DNA of 64,000 bases from Diphasiastrum complanatum (Eukaryota; Streptophyta; Lycopodiopsida; Lycopodiales; Lycopodiaceae): contig CM055094.1 of the NCBI GenBank assembly GCA_029204225.1, positions 4,826,063 to 4,890,062 of the forward strand. The letters run 5' to 3'. Both the position numbers and the translations under genes were made by a program. The notes under the pieces were generated by a model. That model ran no database searches. It was not told the origin of the DNA and saw nothing but the letters and a program-made list of their open reading frames with translations. This document shows positions 24,101 through 34,499 of the stretch, one piece after another; position 1 is the stretch's first letter, and every line of letters begins with the position of its first letter.

Positions 24101-25576
24101 TTTGCTGTTGGGTTTTCCACCAACAAAATTGCATGATATTTCATGCATGAAGATTTCCCACCTCATGCATAAGAGGTTTTTTTGTTAAATTAACTCATGC
24201 ATTGGTGTTGAATTTTCCAGCAACAAAACTACATGATATTTCATGCATGAAGATTTTCCACTTTATACATGTTAGGTTTTTTGTTATATCAAAATCATTA
24301 CTATTGTGTAGCTTATGTGAATTGAAACGTGTTCGACATTGATATTTTAAGAATTTCAAAATTTGTAAAATTTGTTTACGAAACTGAAATTATGCCGCAT
24401 GTAATGTTGGTTATATTGATGAATGAATATCCATAATTTCCATGGCAGCATTTTGGGGATTCATTGTAGTTCATAAAATTCAAAAACTTATACCAGTATA
24501 GTCTATAATATATATGTTCCATTTCATGCATGAAGTTTTTTCACTGCATGGATGGCAATTTTTTTGTTGCATCAAAATCTGCTATGTAGCCAATGTGAAT
24601 TGAAACTCGTTCAACATTATTAATGACATTTTAAAATTTTCAAAATCTGAAAAATTTGTTTAGAAAACTAAAAGTCACAACATGTAACGCACAACACAAG
24701 CACATTTTTTTTTTTTGTGATCTAATAATACTATCTAATCAATGTCGAAATGCACCCTTGTGCAGAATACCGACCAATACACCAGTCAATGTAAATACCT
24801 ATCGACATTTTTTTTTAAGTATTTAGGTTTAATAACATGTATGAATTTGTGCCAAGCTAAATGTCGACTAAACATTATACAAGTTGCTGATGGACATGTT
24901 TAGTCAAAGTTAGATTATATTATAGTCATTCTAGGGTTTTCCACCTAATGTATGACAAAAGAATCTGTATGAAAAGCATTGCTAAGATCTTGTTAATGTC
25001 AACAATACAATGCTACTTGAAAAAGGTTCTACCACGGTACAAGTTTCATGCCTTCCTTAGCAACAACCACATTTTCCACCTGTGGATTGGTAGTTTGCAA
25101 GGGTCATCGACCACCACCTATCGTCCACCTGAACCAAAAATTCCATCACCTATTAATATGATAAATTTTGGTCTTTTGAGAAAATATAGTATCATGCAAA
25201 AATAACGTAATAGTGTATTTTCTAGCAATAAAACTACGGGAAATGTAATCAAGTACTATGACTTACCACCCGAAACACGGGAAGGGTGGGTTACAACAAA
25301 ATAATTACATTTTACATTTGTTTACAACTGTGCAACTGACAACTAAATCACGTAATGGTGTTGGATTTTTCACCAACAAAAGTACGCAATATTTTGTGCA
25401 CCAGGGTTTTCCACCTAATGCATGGCCAAAAATTTATGCATTAAAAGTGTTGGCTAGATCCTAGGAATGGCAATTAAGAATTGTTCAATGTTACTAGTTT
25501 TCTAGGTGTATATATATATATATCTATATATATATTTAAACTTATGTACATTTTTGGGCATGTGTATGGGTGCATC

Positions 25577-25645
25577 CATGCATCCTCCTCCCCTCACCCA
25601 TGCATAAGTTTTTCTAACTAAAACACTTGGGGAGGAGGATGCATG
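25577..25645. repeat. 17-bp perfect inverted repeat
   Basis: CATGCATCCTCCTCCCC (25577-25593) and its exact complement (25629-25645) are separated by 35 bases. A related CCCTCCTCCCCATGCATG follows at about 25670. An AT-dinucleotide run lies just upstream (25507-25536). The structure could fold as a hairpin. Confidence 0.8.
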
Positions 25646-27152
25646 TATGGGGAAAATGATACATGGCCCTCCTCCCCATGCATGCATCTAAGGGGCCCAC
25701 TCCAAATTCAAATTATCTTTTACCAACACATATAGTGTTTTGAAGTGCATGTACATTCTTTCATGGTGAAAGGTGTTAAACAAATGAGACTTTCATTATC
25801 AAAAATTTGAAGGGTGCTCTAAGGATTTTTTAAATTATCAAACTTTCCACTGAAAAGGTTGAAATAAAAATGCATTTCTATGAAGATCGGCCTCCACTGC
25901 CCGTCAACGACAGGCGCTCTTTACTAGTATATATATTGTTACAATACCTACATATCCATATCTTTGTAATATTAACGCGTTTGTGATTAACTCTAATCTT
26001 GCTCCCATTGATTTTTATTTCAAAAATGCCAACACATTGATACTTGAAAGAGGTTGTGGTACATTAATTTTGTACTAAGTACTTTTTTGGGCTACCTAAA
26101 AAGCCCATCAATAAGCAAAAAATTATATTTTAGCTTTAACTAGAAATTTGATACATGTATCATCAAATAAGTTACACCTTTTGGTGACGACTACTTTTTC
26201 GACCATTTACAGCTAGTTTCAACAAGGACTACCTACCATGCGCCCAAGACAAGAATTTAATCACGTAATAATGCAATAAGATTATCATATAAAAATCATG
26301 TAAATTAGTGTATTTTTTCAGCAGGACAACTACATGAAACGTAATCACGTATTATGATCTGCAACCTTAAATAGGGGGAATACTAGCTTGCAACAAAATA
26401 ATTACACTTTGATTATGAATTATTTAACGTTATTAGTTAATAGCCAAGTTCATTAAAGTTCAACATTTGCTTACGGTTGCACTTGCACAACTAAATCACG
26501 TAATGGTGTTGGATTTTCCACCAACAAGAATAACACAATAATTCAAGCACCAGGGTTCTTTTACCTTATGGCCCAAAATCTATGCATCAAAGACATTGGC
26601 TTGGGGATGGCAATTAAGAATTGTTCAATGTTATTAGTTTGTTATGCATGCATTCTAACACTACCTACCCATCCATCAGTAGTATTAACTCTGCTCTCTC
26701 TAATGCTTGCAATAGACTCTGATCGTGTTCCCTTGATTTCAATTCCAAAAATGTCAACAATACAATGGAATGTGAAAGAAGTTAACAGATTCTAAATAGT
26801 ACAGGGCAATAGACAATCTCTGGACTCTGGATAGAGATAGAGCAAGAACATGTGTGCAATGTACTTATTTGTATGCTTGGTAGACAAAACGAAAGGAATT
26901 ACAAAATATGGAATGAGATTACGAATGCCTACATTGCAATCCAGATGCACAAATCTTCAAAAAAAATGGTGTGCATAGAAAAAACCATTATCTTATGATT
27001 TTTGTTACAGAGTTTATTTGATGCTGCCACAGGCCTCGTGCATTGATTTCGGGCTATTTACAATATTCTAACCCTCAAATCGCCTTCCAAACAACGACGT
27101 GCACAGATGACAGAGAATGTAACCAAACACGAACCTGAGCGCAACGACAGAT

Positions 27153-29890
27153 ATGAAAAGCCGAGCCAAGAGCAAGGAAACCATCTGGGGACTTCTCTCA
27201 AAACTTCGACATACTGAAGATCATGATGATCTGGACTCTAAAATAATGCAAAGCATGACAAACAACAACCCAAAAATGGAATTGGCATTGACTTGTTTAA
27301 TAGCACAGGTAAACAGATTCATTTATATTCTATTTACAACCCTGATTTGATTATTTTCTATAGCTCGAAGTTCCTCGTGTCCAAAGAAACCAGTATATGC
27401 TATTCATTGCAAACTAATTGTATTTGCAACCCAATTTGAACATCATGAACAAACACGTCAATTTCCAAATGATCTGATTGTTTTCATATACATGCTTTAT
27501 TGAGCAGGACAAGAATACAATTGAAAATTTTGATGCTAACTCTTCTTGTGCTTCACATACTGTTGGCTCAAATGACACAAATCAGCAAACTGGATCTGTT
27601 CATGAGAGATGTCTCTGTCATAAATGCAACAATCATATGCATCTAAGCACACAAAAGCCAACTTTGTGGCACCAGACATGCACATCTGATTCCAGTGAGC
27701 AGGTTTAAAAAGGCAACAAAGTACACAAAACTCATGATTCTCAGCATTCACTAATCCACGAGACTGGATACATCTTATAAGTACTTGAGATTCATAAATA
27801 CTAATCATGAGCTGTGAAATTTAAGATCATATTCAGAATCCTAAGGCACTGGCTAGAAGGATCCATAGCAGGCAGTGCGGAAGTGTTTGCAGAACTTCCA
27901 AGATATCCTGACAGTGTGCGGATGAATTGAAAGGGACAATTCTGAGTCACTATTGACTGCTGTCGTATCTACTCTCAAAAATTCCTAAGCACAAACCCAT
28001 TTCTCAAAAACGTACTTTTTCAGCTTCCTTTTCCTTACAACTTAAGCATAAGGTGAGAGGGAGGCACTTAACCACTGGCTACAAGCAACGACGGAACCAA
28101 GAGCAAGGCAAGAGCCTACTCTATGTGGTAGCAGTGTGCCTCTGTCCCTGTTTGCACCTATTTTAGCTAAGAACTTTCCATCACCTACAACGATGAGCAC
28201 TCAAATGCTCTTAAAATGAATTGCCTGCAAATCACAGACTCTTTGCAACTCCATTGGCCAGAAAAGGGTGAAAACAAGTTGGAAATTGACCCGAAAACGT
28301 CTCAAGATTTGCTGATCTATGGTTAACAGGAACAGTCATCAACATTTCAACTCTGACGAGTCCAAAAAGACTGTAGCGATTGGGAGAATGTAGTATTGCT
28401 GCCACAGGAAACAAGACATAAGAGAGCAAAGAAGCCACGAACATGAACCCAGCCATCCATGCAAGAAGCCACGCGGACAATACACATGAGACATGCAGAA
28501 ACCCACTCTCACAGGAGACAAGAAGCCAGAGCAGATTTATGAAACGAAATATTTAACATATTCTCCCTAAAACGAGGTTCATCCTTTAGTTAAATATGTT
28601 TTAAATACTTGGCAGGTTTAGAATTTAACTTAATTATAAAGAAATGAAATTCAATACAAATTTAAAAAATTATTTAGAACACAAGCACGTCAATTCTGTG
28701 TTGTATTTACTATGCGCTACAATTTCCACCCAGCCATCACTTTAGTAAATGTAACTCCTCGCTTTGTGAATGCTTGGAATGGACTATAATCTTCGGCTGT
28801 TAGTTTACTAGATCTTTTTTTGTTTGAATTAATGCCGGTGATGAATTGCAAGCCTCTGCCCTTGAATGGAAATGTCAATACAATGACATGCAAAAGATAT
28901 TCCAATATTAAACCTGTCTAAGTAGTGCAATGAGACAAAATCTATGTATTGTAGCTTTAACTGAATCTGGCAATAAATACAATTTACTTGTTTGCACCTA
29001 GTTTTCAAAAAACCTATCTACTATGAATCCAAGACAAAAACCTAGGCACACAATAATATAGTAATATTATGAACTAGATACATGCAACATACTTTTTTTG
29101 TTTTTGACAAACGCAAGTGGTTTCACTTTGCACCTAACTACCAGTACATGTAAAAGCAAATGACTTAAAAAGAAAATGGCTTCAAAAAACTCAGATACAC
29201 TGACATATATGGATAAATCATATAATGTGCTCATTTTTTTTTTTATATTAGTAAAAAATGCGAACACCATATTCCTATTAACATTACGTTCATTGTAAAC
29301 TAATTACGAAGTGTTTATTAGTATTAATTAAGTAAGTCCCGAGCTCAGTTACAGTTTAACATTCACCTACAATTGCAATCCTATTACGTAATAGTATTGA
29401 GTCTTCCACCAACATCAGTATGTAATATTTCATGCACCGGAGTTTTCCACCTGATAGATGCCAAAACATAAAGTAAGTTCTTATAAATTAACGTACCATG
29501 CATAAATTAAGACTCTACAAATTAGTGTAGCACGAACTACTAACCATGGAACATAAATCAGTATACTATGGATTACGGTAGCATGAACTAGCAAGCATGG
29601 AGCATAAACAAATCGTATCATACTTACACGCACACGCACACATAAATCGTAAACCCTCACGAAGAGGGGGGAAAAGAGAGAACATAATAGAGTGTTAATC
29701 AAAACTCTCGAACCATACGATTATATCTTATTCCATAATGTCACCGCATGCTCCCTCCCTGCGACGTTTGGGCTTTCTTCTGGAATTGATCGTCCGGCAA
29801 GAAACATTCGCACCACGCCTTTAACGGAAGGAAACAAGGGCTACACACCTTCCTAGAATTGAGAGTCGTGGTTACCTTGAACTCTTTCAT

Positions 29891-29974
<84 letters not shown>

Positions 29975-30393
29975 TAACCATAAAACTTAACCAATACATA
30001 CCGCAAAAACTAAGATCCTACAAATTAAAGTAGCATGAATAAATTAAGATTCTACAAATGAGAGTACCATGTACTAGCAAGCATGAAACATAAATCAAAG
30101 TACTTCGAATTAGGGTAGCATAGTAAGCGTGGAACACAAAATAGCTTCTGATTCTCACAAAAAGAGTTACTGCTTTAGTCTAATGCTTTTTTATTTTGCA
30201 GGTCAGGAGAGTGCAGAACTTTGTTGAGGTTGTTGATGGTTTGAAAGCTAGAAATTCTAGGCTTCAAGCATTTGCCAGTCCAAACAGTGGAGTTACCACC
30301 GAATGGAAAATGTTTGAAACAGGTGTAGGCAGCCTGACTGCTCCTCCTCCAAATTCCTCTAGATTGAAAATAGATTGGGAAATCCTTGATTGA
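27153..30393 (+). CDS. Candidate three-exon gene, unknown function
   Basis: Three open segments join in phase 0 through canonical splice sites. Exon 1 is 27153-27308 (MKSRAKSKETIWGLLSKLRH...CLIAQ|GTAAAC). Exon 2 is 27508-27702 (DKNTIENFDANSS...EQ|GTTTAA, acceptor GAGCAG). Exon 3 is 30202-30393 (acceptor TTTTATTTTGCAG; VRRVQNFVEVVDGLKARN...KIDWEILD, stop TGA). The total is 180 aa. Exon 2 carries CLCHKCNNHMHL, a C-x2-C/H cluster that could bind a metal. Exon 3 looks the most gene-like: amphipathic, then an acidic end, with a strong polypyrimidine tract before it. Intron 2 is 2.5 kb and full of repeats. There may be upstream exons, since an acceptor-like CGACAG precedes the first ATG. I recognise no family. 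It may be a real small gene or a captured gene fragment. Confidence 0.4.
28437..28715. repeat. Direct repeat, copy 1 (other copy 30926-31203)
   Basis: About 280 bp with close similarity (very roughly nine of ten bases by eye) to 30926-31203. It begins GAACCCAGCCATCCATGCAA and continues through GCAGAAACCCAC, TTTAACATATTCTCCCTAAA and TTATAAAGAAATGAAATTCA. The copies lie in the same orientation 2.49 kb apart and bracket the third exon of the candidate gene at 27153-30393. Confidence 0.85.
29498..30140. repeat. Tandem-like repeats either side of a long (TC)n tract
   Basis: Blocks at 29498-29610 and 30004-30140 share an approximate unit of about 50 bases containing AAATTAAGA(C/T)TCTACAAAT, GTA(G/C)CA(C/T)GAACTA, and AAGCATGGA(G/A)CATAAA. 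Between them, at 29892-29971, is an uninterrupted (CT)40 tract. The whole lies in intron 2 of the candidate gene. Confidence 0.7.
29892..29971. repeat. (CT)40 microsatellite
   Basis: About 80 bases of uninterrupted CT. Unlike the CT tracts at 47.7 and 53.2 kb, it is not inside a recognisable copia LTR. Confidence 0.97.
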
Positions 30394-30925
30394 AAAACGA
30401 AAACCAAGTCATGTAGAGTACGAAATCCTGAGAATAGAATACGAGGAGACGCAATTAATGAAACTCACAAAGTCCTGGTTTTTTTTCTACTTTTACTAAA
30501 ACTACAGCCATTTCCAGTGTACTACATTTGTGTTACCTTACAAGTAGATTATTTGATGTAACCAAACGCACATCACCAGGAAGAAGGGCTCTTGTCCTCA
30601 GGATAACAATATCCGCCCCGCTTACCCGAGTTGCAGATCGTGTGTGAAGATGTAAAACAGCAGTAGCCTCGAAACTGGGCCAGAACAGCTTATGCAAAAA
30701 ATGGAAAATTGCATAAGCTCAAGGAAGCGGTGATGGCTTACAAAAAAAAGAAAAGGATGTGCAAACCGCACCTCAGAAACACAAGCATGTATCAAAGCGG
30801 TGAACACAGATGGTATTATAACTTCAAAAATAAAAACCACCTGATAGAATCTATCCTTATATCTTGGCTAAAAGCGTCCCAGAAGATCTTCTACGATCCC
30901 CTTGCAACTACTTTGTGTGCATGCG

Positions 30926-31203
30926 AACAGGAACCCAGCCATCCATGCAAGAAGCCACGCGGACAAGAGACATGAGACATGCAGAAACCCACGCGGACAG
31001 GAGACAAGAAGCCAGCGCAGATTTACGAAACTAAATATTTAACATATTCTCCCTAAAACGAAGTTCATCCTTTAGTTCAATATGTTTTAAATACGTGGCA
31101 GGTTCAGAAATTAACTTAATTATAAAGAAATGAAATTCAATACAAATTCTAGAAATTAATTAGAACATAAGCACATCAATTTTGTGTTGTGTTTACTATG
31201 TGC
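30926..31203. repeat. Direct repeat, copy 2 (other copy 28437-28715)
   Basis: Second copy of the 280-bp repeat. Relative to copy 1 it has an additional ACGCGGACAGGAGACAAG phrase variant near its start, which suggests a small internal tandem change. No coding capacity. Confidence 0.85.
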
Positions 31204-33055
31204 CCCTGCTTGTAAGGCAGGGCCAAAAAAGACTCTACAAAATTTTAAAAGTTAAATCCTAATTGGAGGGAAAATAGTTTTCCCACTCTTATTATGCCAA
31301 ATGTGACCTTCCAAGAAACATCATTGCATGACACTATAAATCATGTAGTTTCAACGACTGACCCTCACAACACCTTTTGAAGAAGAGTTCTTTTGTTCTC
31401 ATAGCCAGCAAATGCGCCCTACCAGTCCGCTCCGCGACGGTAACTGTCTTAATATGATAAAAATCTTTCACCTCTTTACTTTGTAAACTTATCAATTTTT
31501 TTGCTAGTAGCAATCGGTGCTATGTCTCTTTGTTGATTCTCTGACATGGTGCAAACAACTCATCGTTAGAGGTACTTTTTATGAAGAATCTTTGGTTTAA
31601 TACATCGCTGTCCAGACCTACTTTTTTTTCTACAAAAATAGATACATCTGCCCTTTGGGTAGCGATGGACTCCTTTTTATCTTCTTCATCTTTTAAAGAG
31701 ATCATTTCACTCCAGTAGCAGCGATGGAGCTCTACTTGCTATCACCATCTTTGTATGTAATGGCATTTTTCTAGTTTGCAACAATGTTATAGCCTTCACA
31801 TGAATCATCTTTTTGCTCAAATAAATGTGTAAACTTGGCCACTATCCCCAGCGATGGACAGTAGGCTCTTACACAGCTTTCACAAGTGTATTTATTTTTA
31901 GCGATGGACAATAGGTCCCTTTTGGTCATTTTTTAAGGAAAATTTTCAAGCATATATGCTATTGTTCCAACGATGGACAGTAGGGTGATTGTAGTTCATC
32001 AATGTTTCTCACAAATGTTTCCTTATGAGAATGCTTAAGAGACTCAACGTTATGTGGACAACGTTCCACCATTCTAACTATTACCTAAATCAATGAACAA
32101 TATGTCTTTTCCAGCTTTCGGTTTACCTTATTAAAGAGTTTCACCATTGACATTAAACCATCATCGATGCTTTTTTATAATGTAGCATCTTTTTGTTACT
32201 ATGGCCTCTTACTACTTAAAATTTGGTTCAAATCCAAAACAAACCTCTAAGAAAGGTATGTCTCTTATTGAAACACTTCAAAGCAAGCAAGTCTTAACAC
32301 TCTTTTCACTTCGTGTAGATGTTTTCACTTTATTCTTAAACGTAACTACAGGATAAAGACTATTTCTCCCTTGTCATGATATAAAGCAAGCTTTTCGTGG
32401 AAACAACAATGGCATTCTCTCAAGAAACCACGTCTACGAAATCTAGGTATGATTTCTTGTTACGACCTTTAGGTTCTATACAAACCTTATGCCTTATGAA
32501 CAATCATAGGATGAATGTTTTCATTCTACTTTAACACACACCTCTCTTCACTATGCTTAGAAAATGACATTAATAAAGTAGACGGTTTTTAATCCTTTTT
32601 ACAAACCAACTCAACTATTCTTAGGTAGAAGAGAAGATAATCTATATCACCTGAAGGGTATGTCTGCTTGCAGATCAGGTGCATCAGACTCATGATGAGA
32701 ATTCATGCCCAATACCTAAGAATAGGGTTTCCAAGATAATGTTCCTAGACAACATGGATATGCGTAGGATACGAAATTTTTACATGAGGGTTAGAGTGGC
32801 ATGGATTTGTCCTAATACCTAGTTAAAAACATTGGAAATCCCTCTTTACCAACAAACCACACCTATCCATAGCAAAGTCCTAAACCATGGTTGATAGTAA
32901 CAATCAACCATGGTAAAACTTAATCCTACCCTTATAAGTGTTACTTTAGACCTTTGGTGAGATACAACTGGAAAGCATGGATATGCTCAGGAGTATGGAT
33001 CGCAGTGCGTGACACACCTTACTCTGTAAGGGTCACTTGGGTCTATATAGCATGG
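31204..33055. other. Non-coding sequence with short motif repeats
   Basis: No gene recognised. The motif AGCGATGGA(C/G), extended to AGCGATGGACAGTAGG in the best copies, recurs near 31662, 31720, 31849, 31900 and 31970. A perfect 12-bp inverted repeat (ACCATGGTTGAT, 32884-32895, with its complement at 32903-32914) has a 7-base loop. The motif CATGGAT(A/T)TG recurs from about 32755 to 33060 just before the primer-binding site, suggesting retroelement leader sequence. Confidence 0.4.
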
Positions 33056-33059
33056 ATTT

Positions 33060-33071
33060 GCTCTGATACCA
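33060..33071 (-). other. Copia-type primer-binding site, minus strand
   Basis: GCTCTGATACCA is the exact complement of the plant copia PBS TGGTATCAGAGC. In this orientation an LTR should lie to the right (33072 onward) and the internal region to the left. The right side contains the dispersed repeat 33190-33450. No matching gag was found on the left. Confidence 0.6.
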
Positions 33072-33189
33072 GCATGCGTGTCCACACCAGGACACACCAG
33101 GTCTTTTGGCTAAGTAGAACTTTAATGGTTAAAACTTTTTATACCTTGCTATGTTTAAAACAAATTGATATGGACCAATTGCCCGTAAG

Positions 33190-33450
33190 CTGATCAATAT
33201 GGCACTCGCCCTGGTACGGTGATATAACAGCTTGGCCTACCGCTAAAACATTGTTTGTATGGGAAGATTGGACTATGATTCAAAATGCTATTTAAAGTTG
33301 TTAAGTAGTATAACTTCTTTTGGACATGAATAACAACTGATGCTCAGCTATGACACATGTCTTCTTTCTCATTAAACTAACTTGTGCAATTGTGTTTTGT
33401 GGGATGGTGGCAGGTATCAGCTGGACGTCTTGAAAGTGGTTATGCTTTAT
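33190..33450. repeat. Dispersed repeat, copy 2 (other copy 19160-19430)
   Basis: See 19160-19430. Its position 120 bp beyond a minus-strand primer-binding site suggests it is part of a copia LTR or leader. Confidence 0.7.
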
Positions 33451-33989
33451 GGTGCTTTTACTTTTCAGATATACGTTACCTTGCTGGATTATGAATAAAG
33501 GCTTTAAAAGGTTTCAGTCTTGCTTTGTCAAGAGGAACTAAGTGCAGTCTTGTATCTCTCTCTATGCATCCTAGAGTTGTAAATCCGACTATTCCTTGGT
33601 TGGGATAGTACTAAAACCTTTACCTTTTATCCGATTCATAAGCTAACAAAGGTTTGTTTTTATGTTTTAGTCCACATGTTGGTTTCAAGATGCTGCCTCT
33701 TTGGGTTATGGGGAGCCCCTTCCTCCACCTAACCTTCTTATAATGACACTAATTTGTTGTATGGTTTGAAGATTTACTACATCTCTAGGTAGCTCAATTC
33801 ATGGTCAACTATTCTGCTATAGATAGCCTTTTCACAACATCAATTGGCTTTTCTTGAGACTCCTCCCAATGTCTTCACCATTCTTCCACAAACATCTTCT
33901 TTGGAGGTATTTCTCTCTCAACTCTTCCTCCAAAACCTCTTCCATGAATGTTTTCGAATGGATGGATGCAAGTATTTACGATGATTTTC

Positions 33990-34407
33990 ATAAACAACTT
34001 ATTTGAGATTGGCTCTTCAATATGAAATATGCATAATTAGTGGAGTCAATATCCACTTGCTTGCCTTTGTCAACATATAAGAGCCTCTTGGGCTCGGATC
34101 TTTCTCTCAAGGATCTTCTAGGTGAGAAAACTCGAGGTGACTCCTCCTAAAATCTCAACCCCATCTCTTCATGATTGTCTTCAAGAGAGATAATAGGAGA
34201 TGCACTTTGAGATGCCTTGATCTCGGCCTCATCCAAGTTGAATTTTTTATCTTCATGAAATGTGACATCTCTACTCTCAATTGTCTTTGAGGTAGAGGGA
34301 ATAAAGATTCTGTATGCCTTCTTGTTGGATGAATACCCAACCATAATCCATTTGAGCGAACTTGGATCATCTTTCACCATGTTTTTCTCCATCTTCATGA
34401 CAATCAT
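33990..34407 (-). pseudogene. Ty1/copia integrase C-terminus and linker, fragment B
   Basis: The minus-strand text WIMVGYSSNKKAYRIFIPST and SKTIESRDVTFHEDKKFN is the typical end of copia integrase, where the element's GYSxxxKAYRxY motif precedes the RT linker. It continues into SPRVFSPRRSLRERSEPKRL and VDKGKQVDIDSTNYAYF before decaying. No RT follows. The fragment abuts the satellite array on its right. Confidence 0.8.
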
Positions 34408-34499
34408 TTGTCAAGCATGAATGCAATACGCAAGGTATAGAAAAGGTTTTATGCACTAGACCTCATTAAACACATACATCACATGTGGGTAGCCCTTCA

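Larger units (their letters stand above)
24100..29470. repeat. Dispersed non-coding repeat family with GGTGTTGG/CCACCAAC motif
   Basis: At least five copies of a block share the order TTGG(A/G)TTTTCCACCAACA, then a (C/T)AATATTT-type stretch, then CA(C/T)C(A/G)GGGTTTTCCACCT, then an ATGCATG-like end. They lie near 24105, 24203, 25345-25440, 26505-26580 and 29390-29470, with partial copies near 24520 and 24940. The first two are direct neighbours about 95 bp apart, and 24290-24390 repeats at 24570-24670. There is no coding potential. Copies of this type flank and enter the intron of the candidate gene at 27153-30393. Confidence 0.6.

Noticed and set aside
25502-25687. Minus-strand 61-codon frame
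   Set aside because: It is explained by the AT run and the 17-bp inverted repeat.
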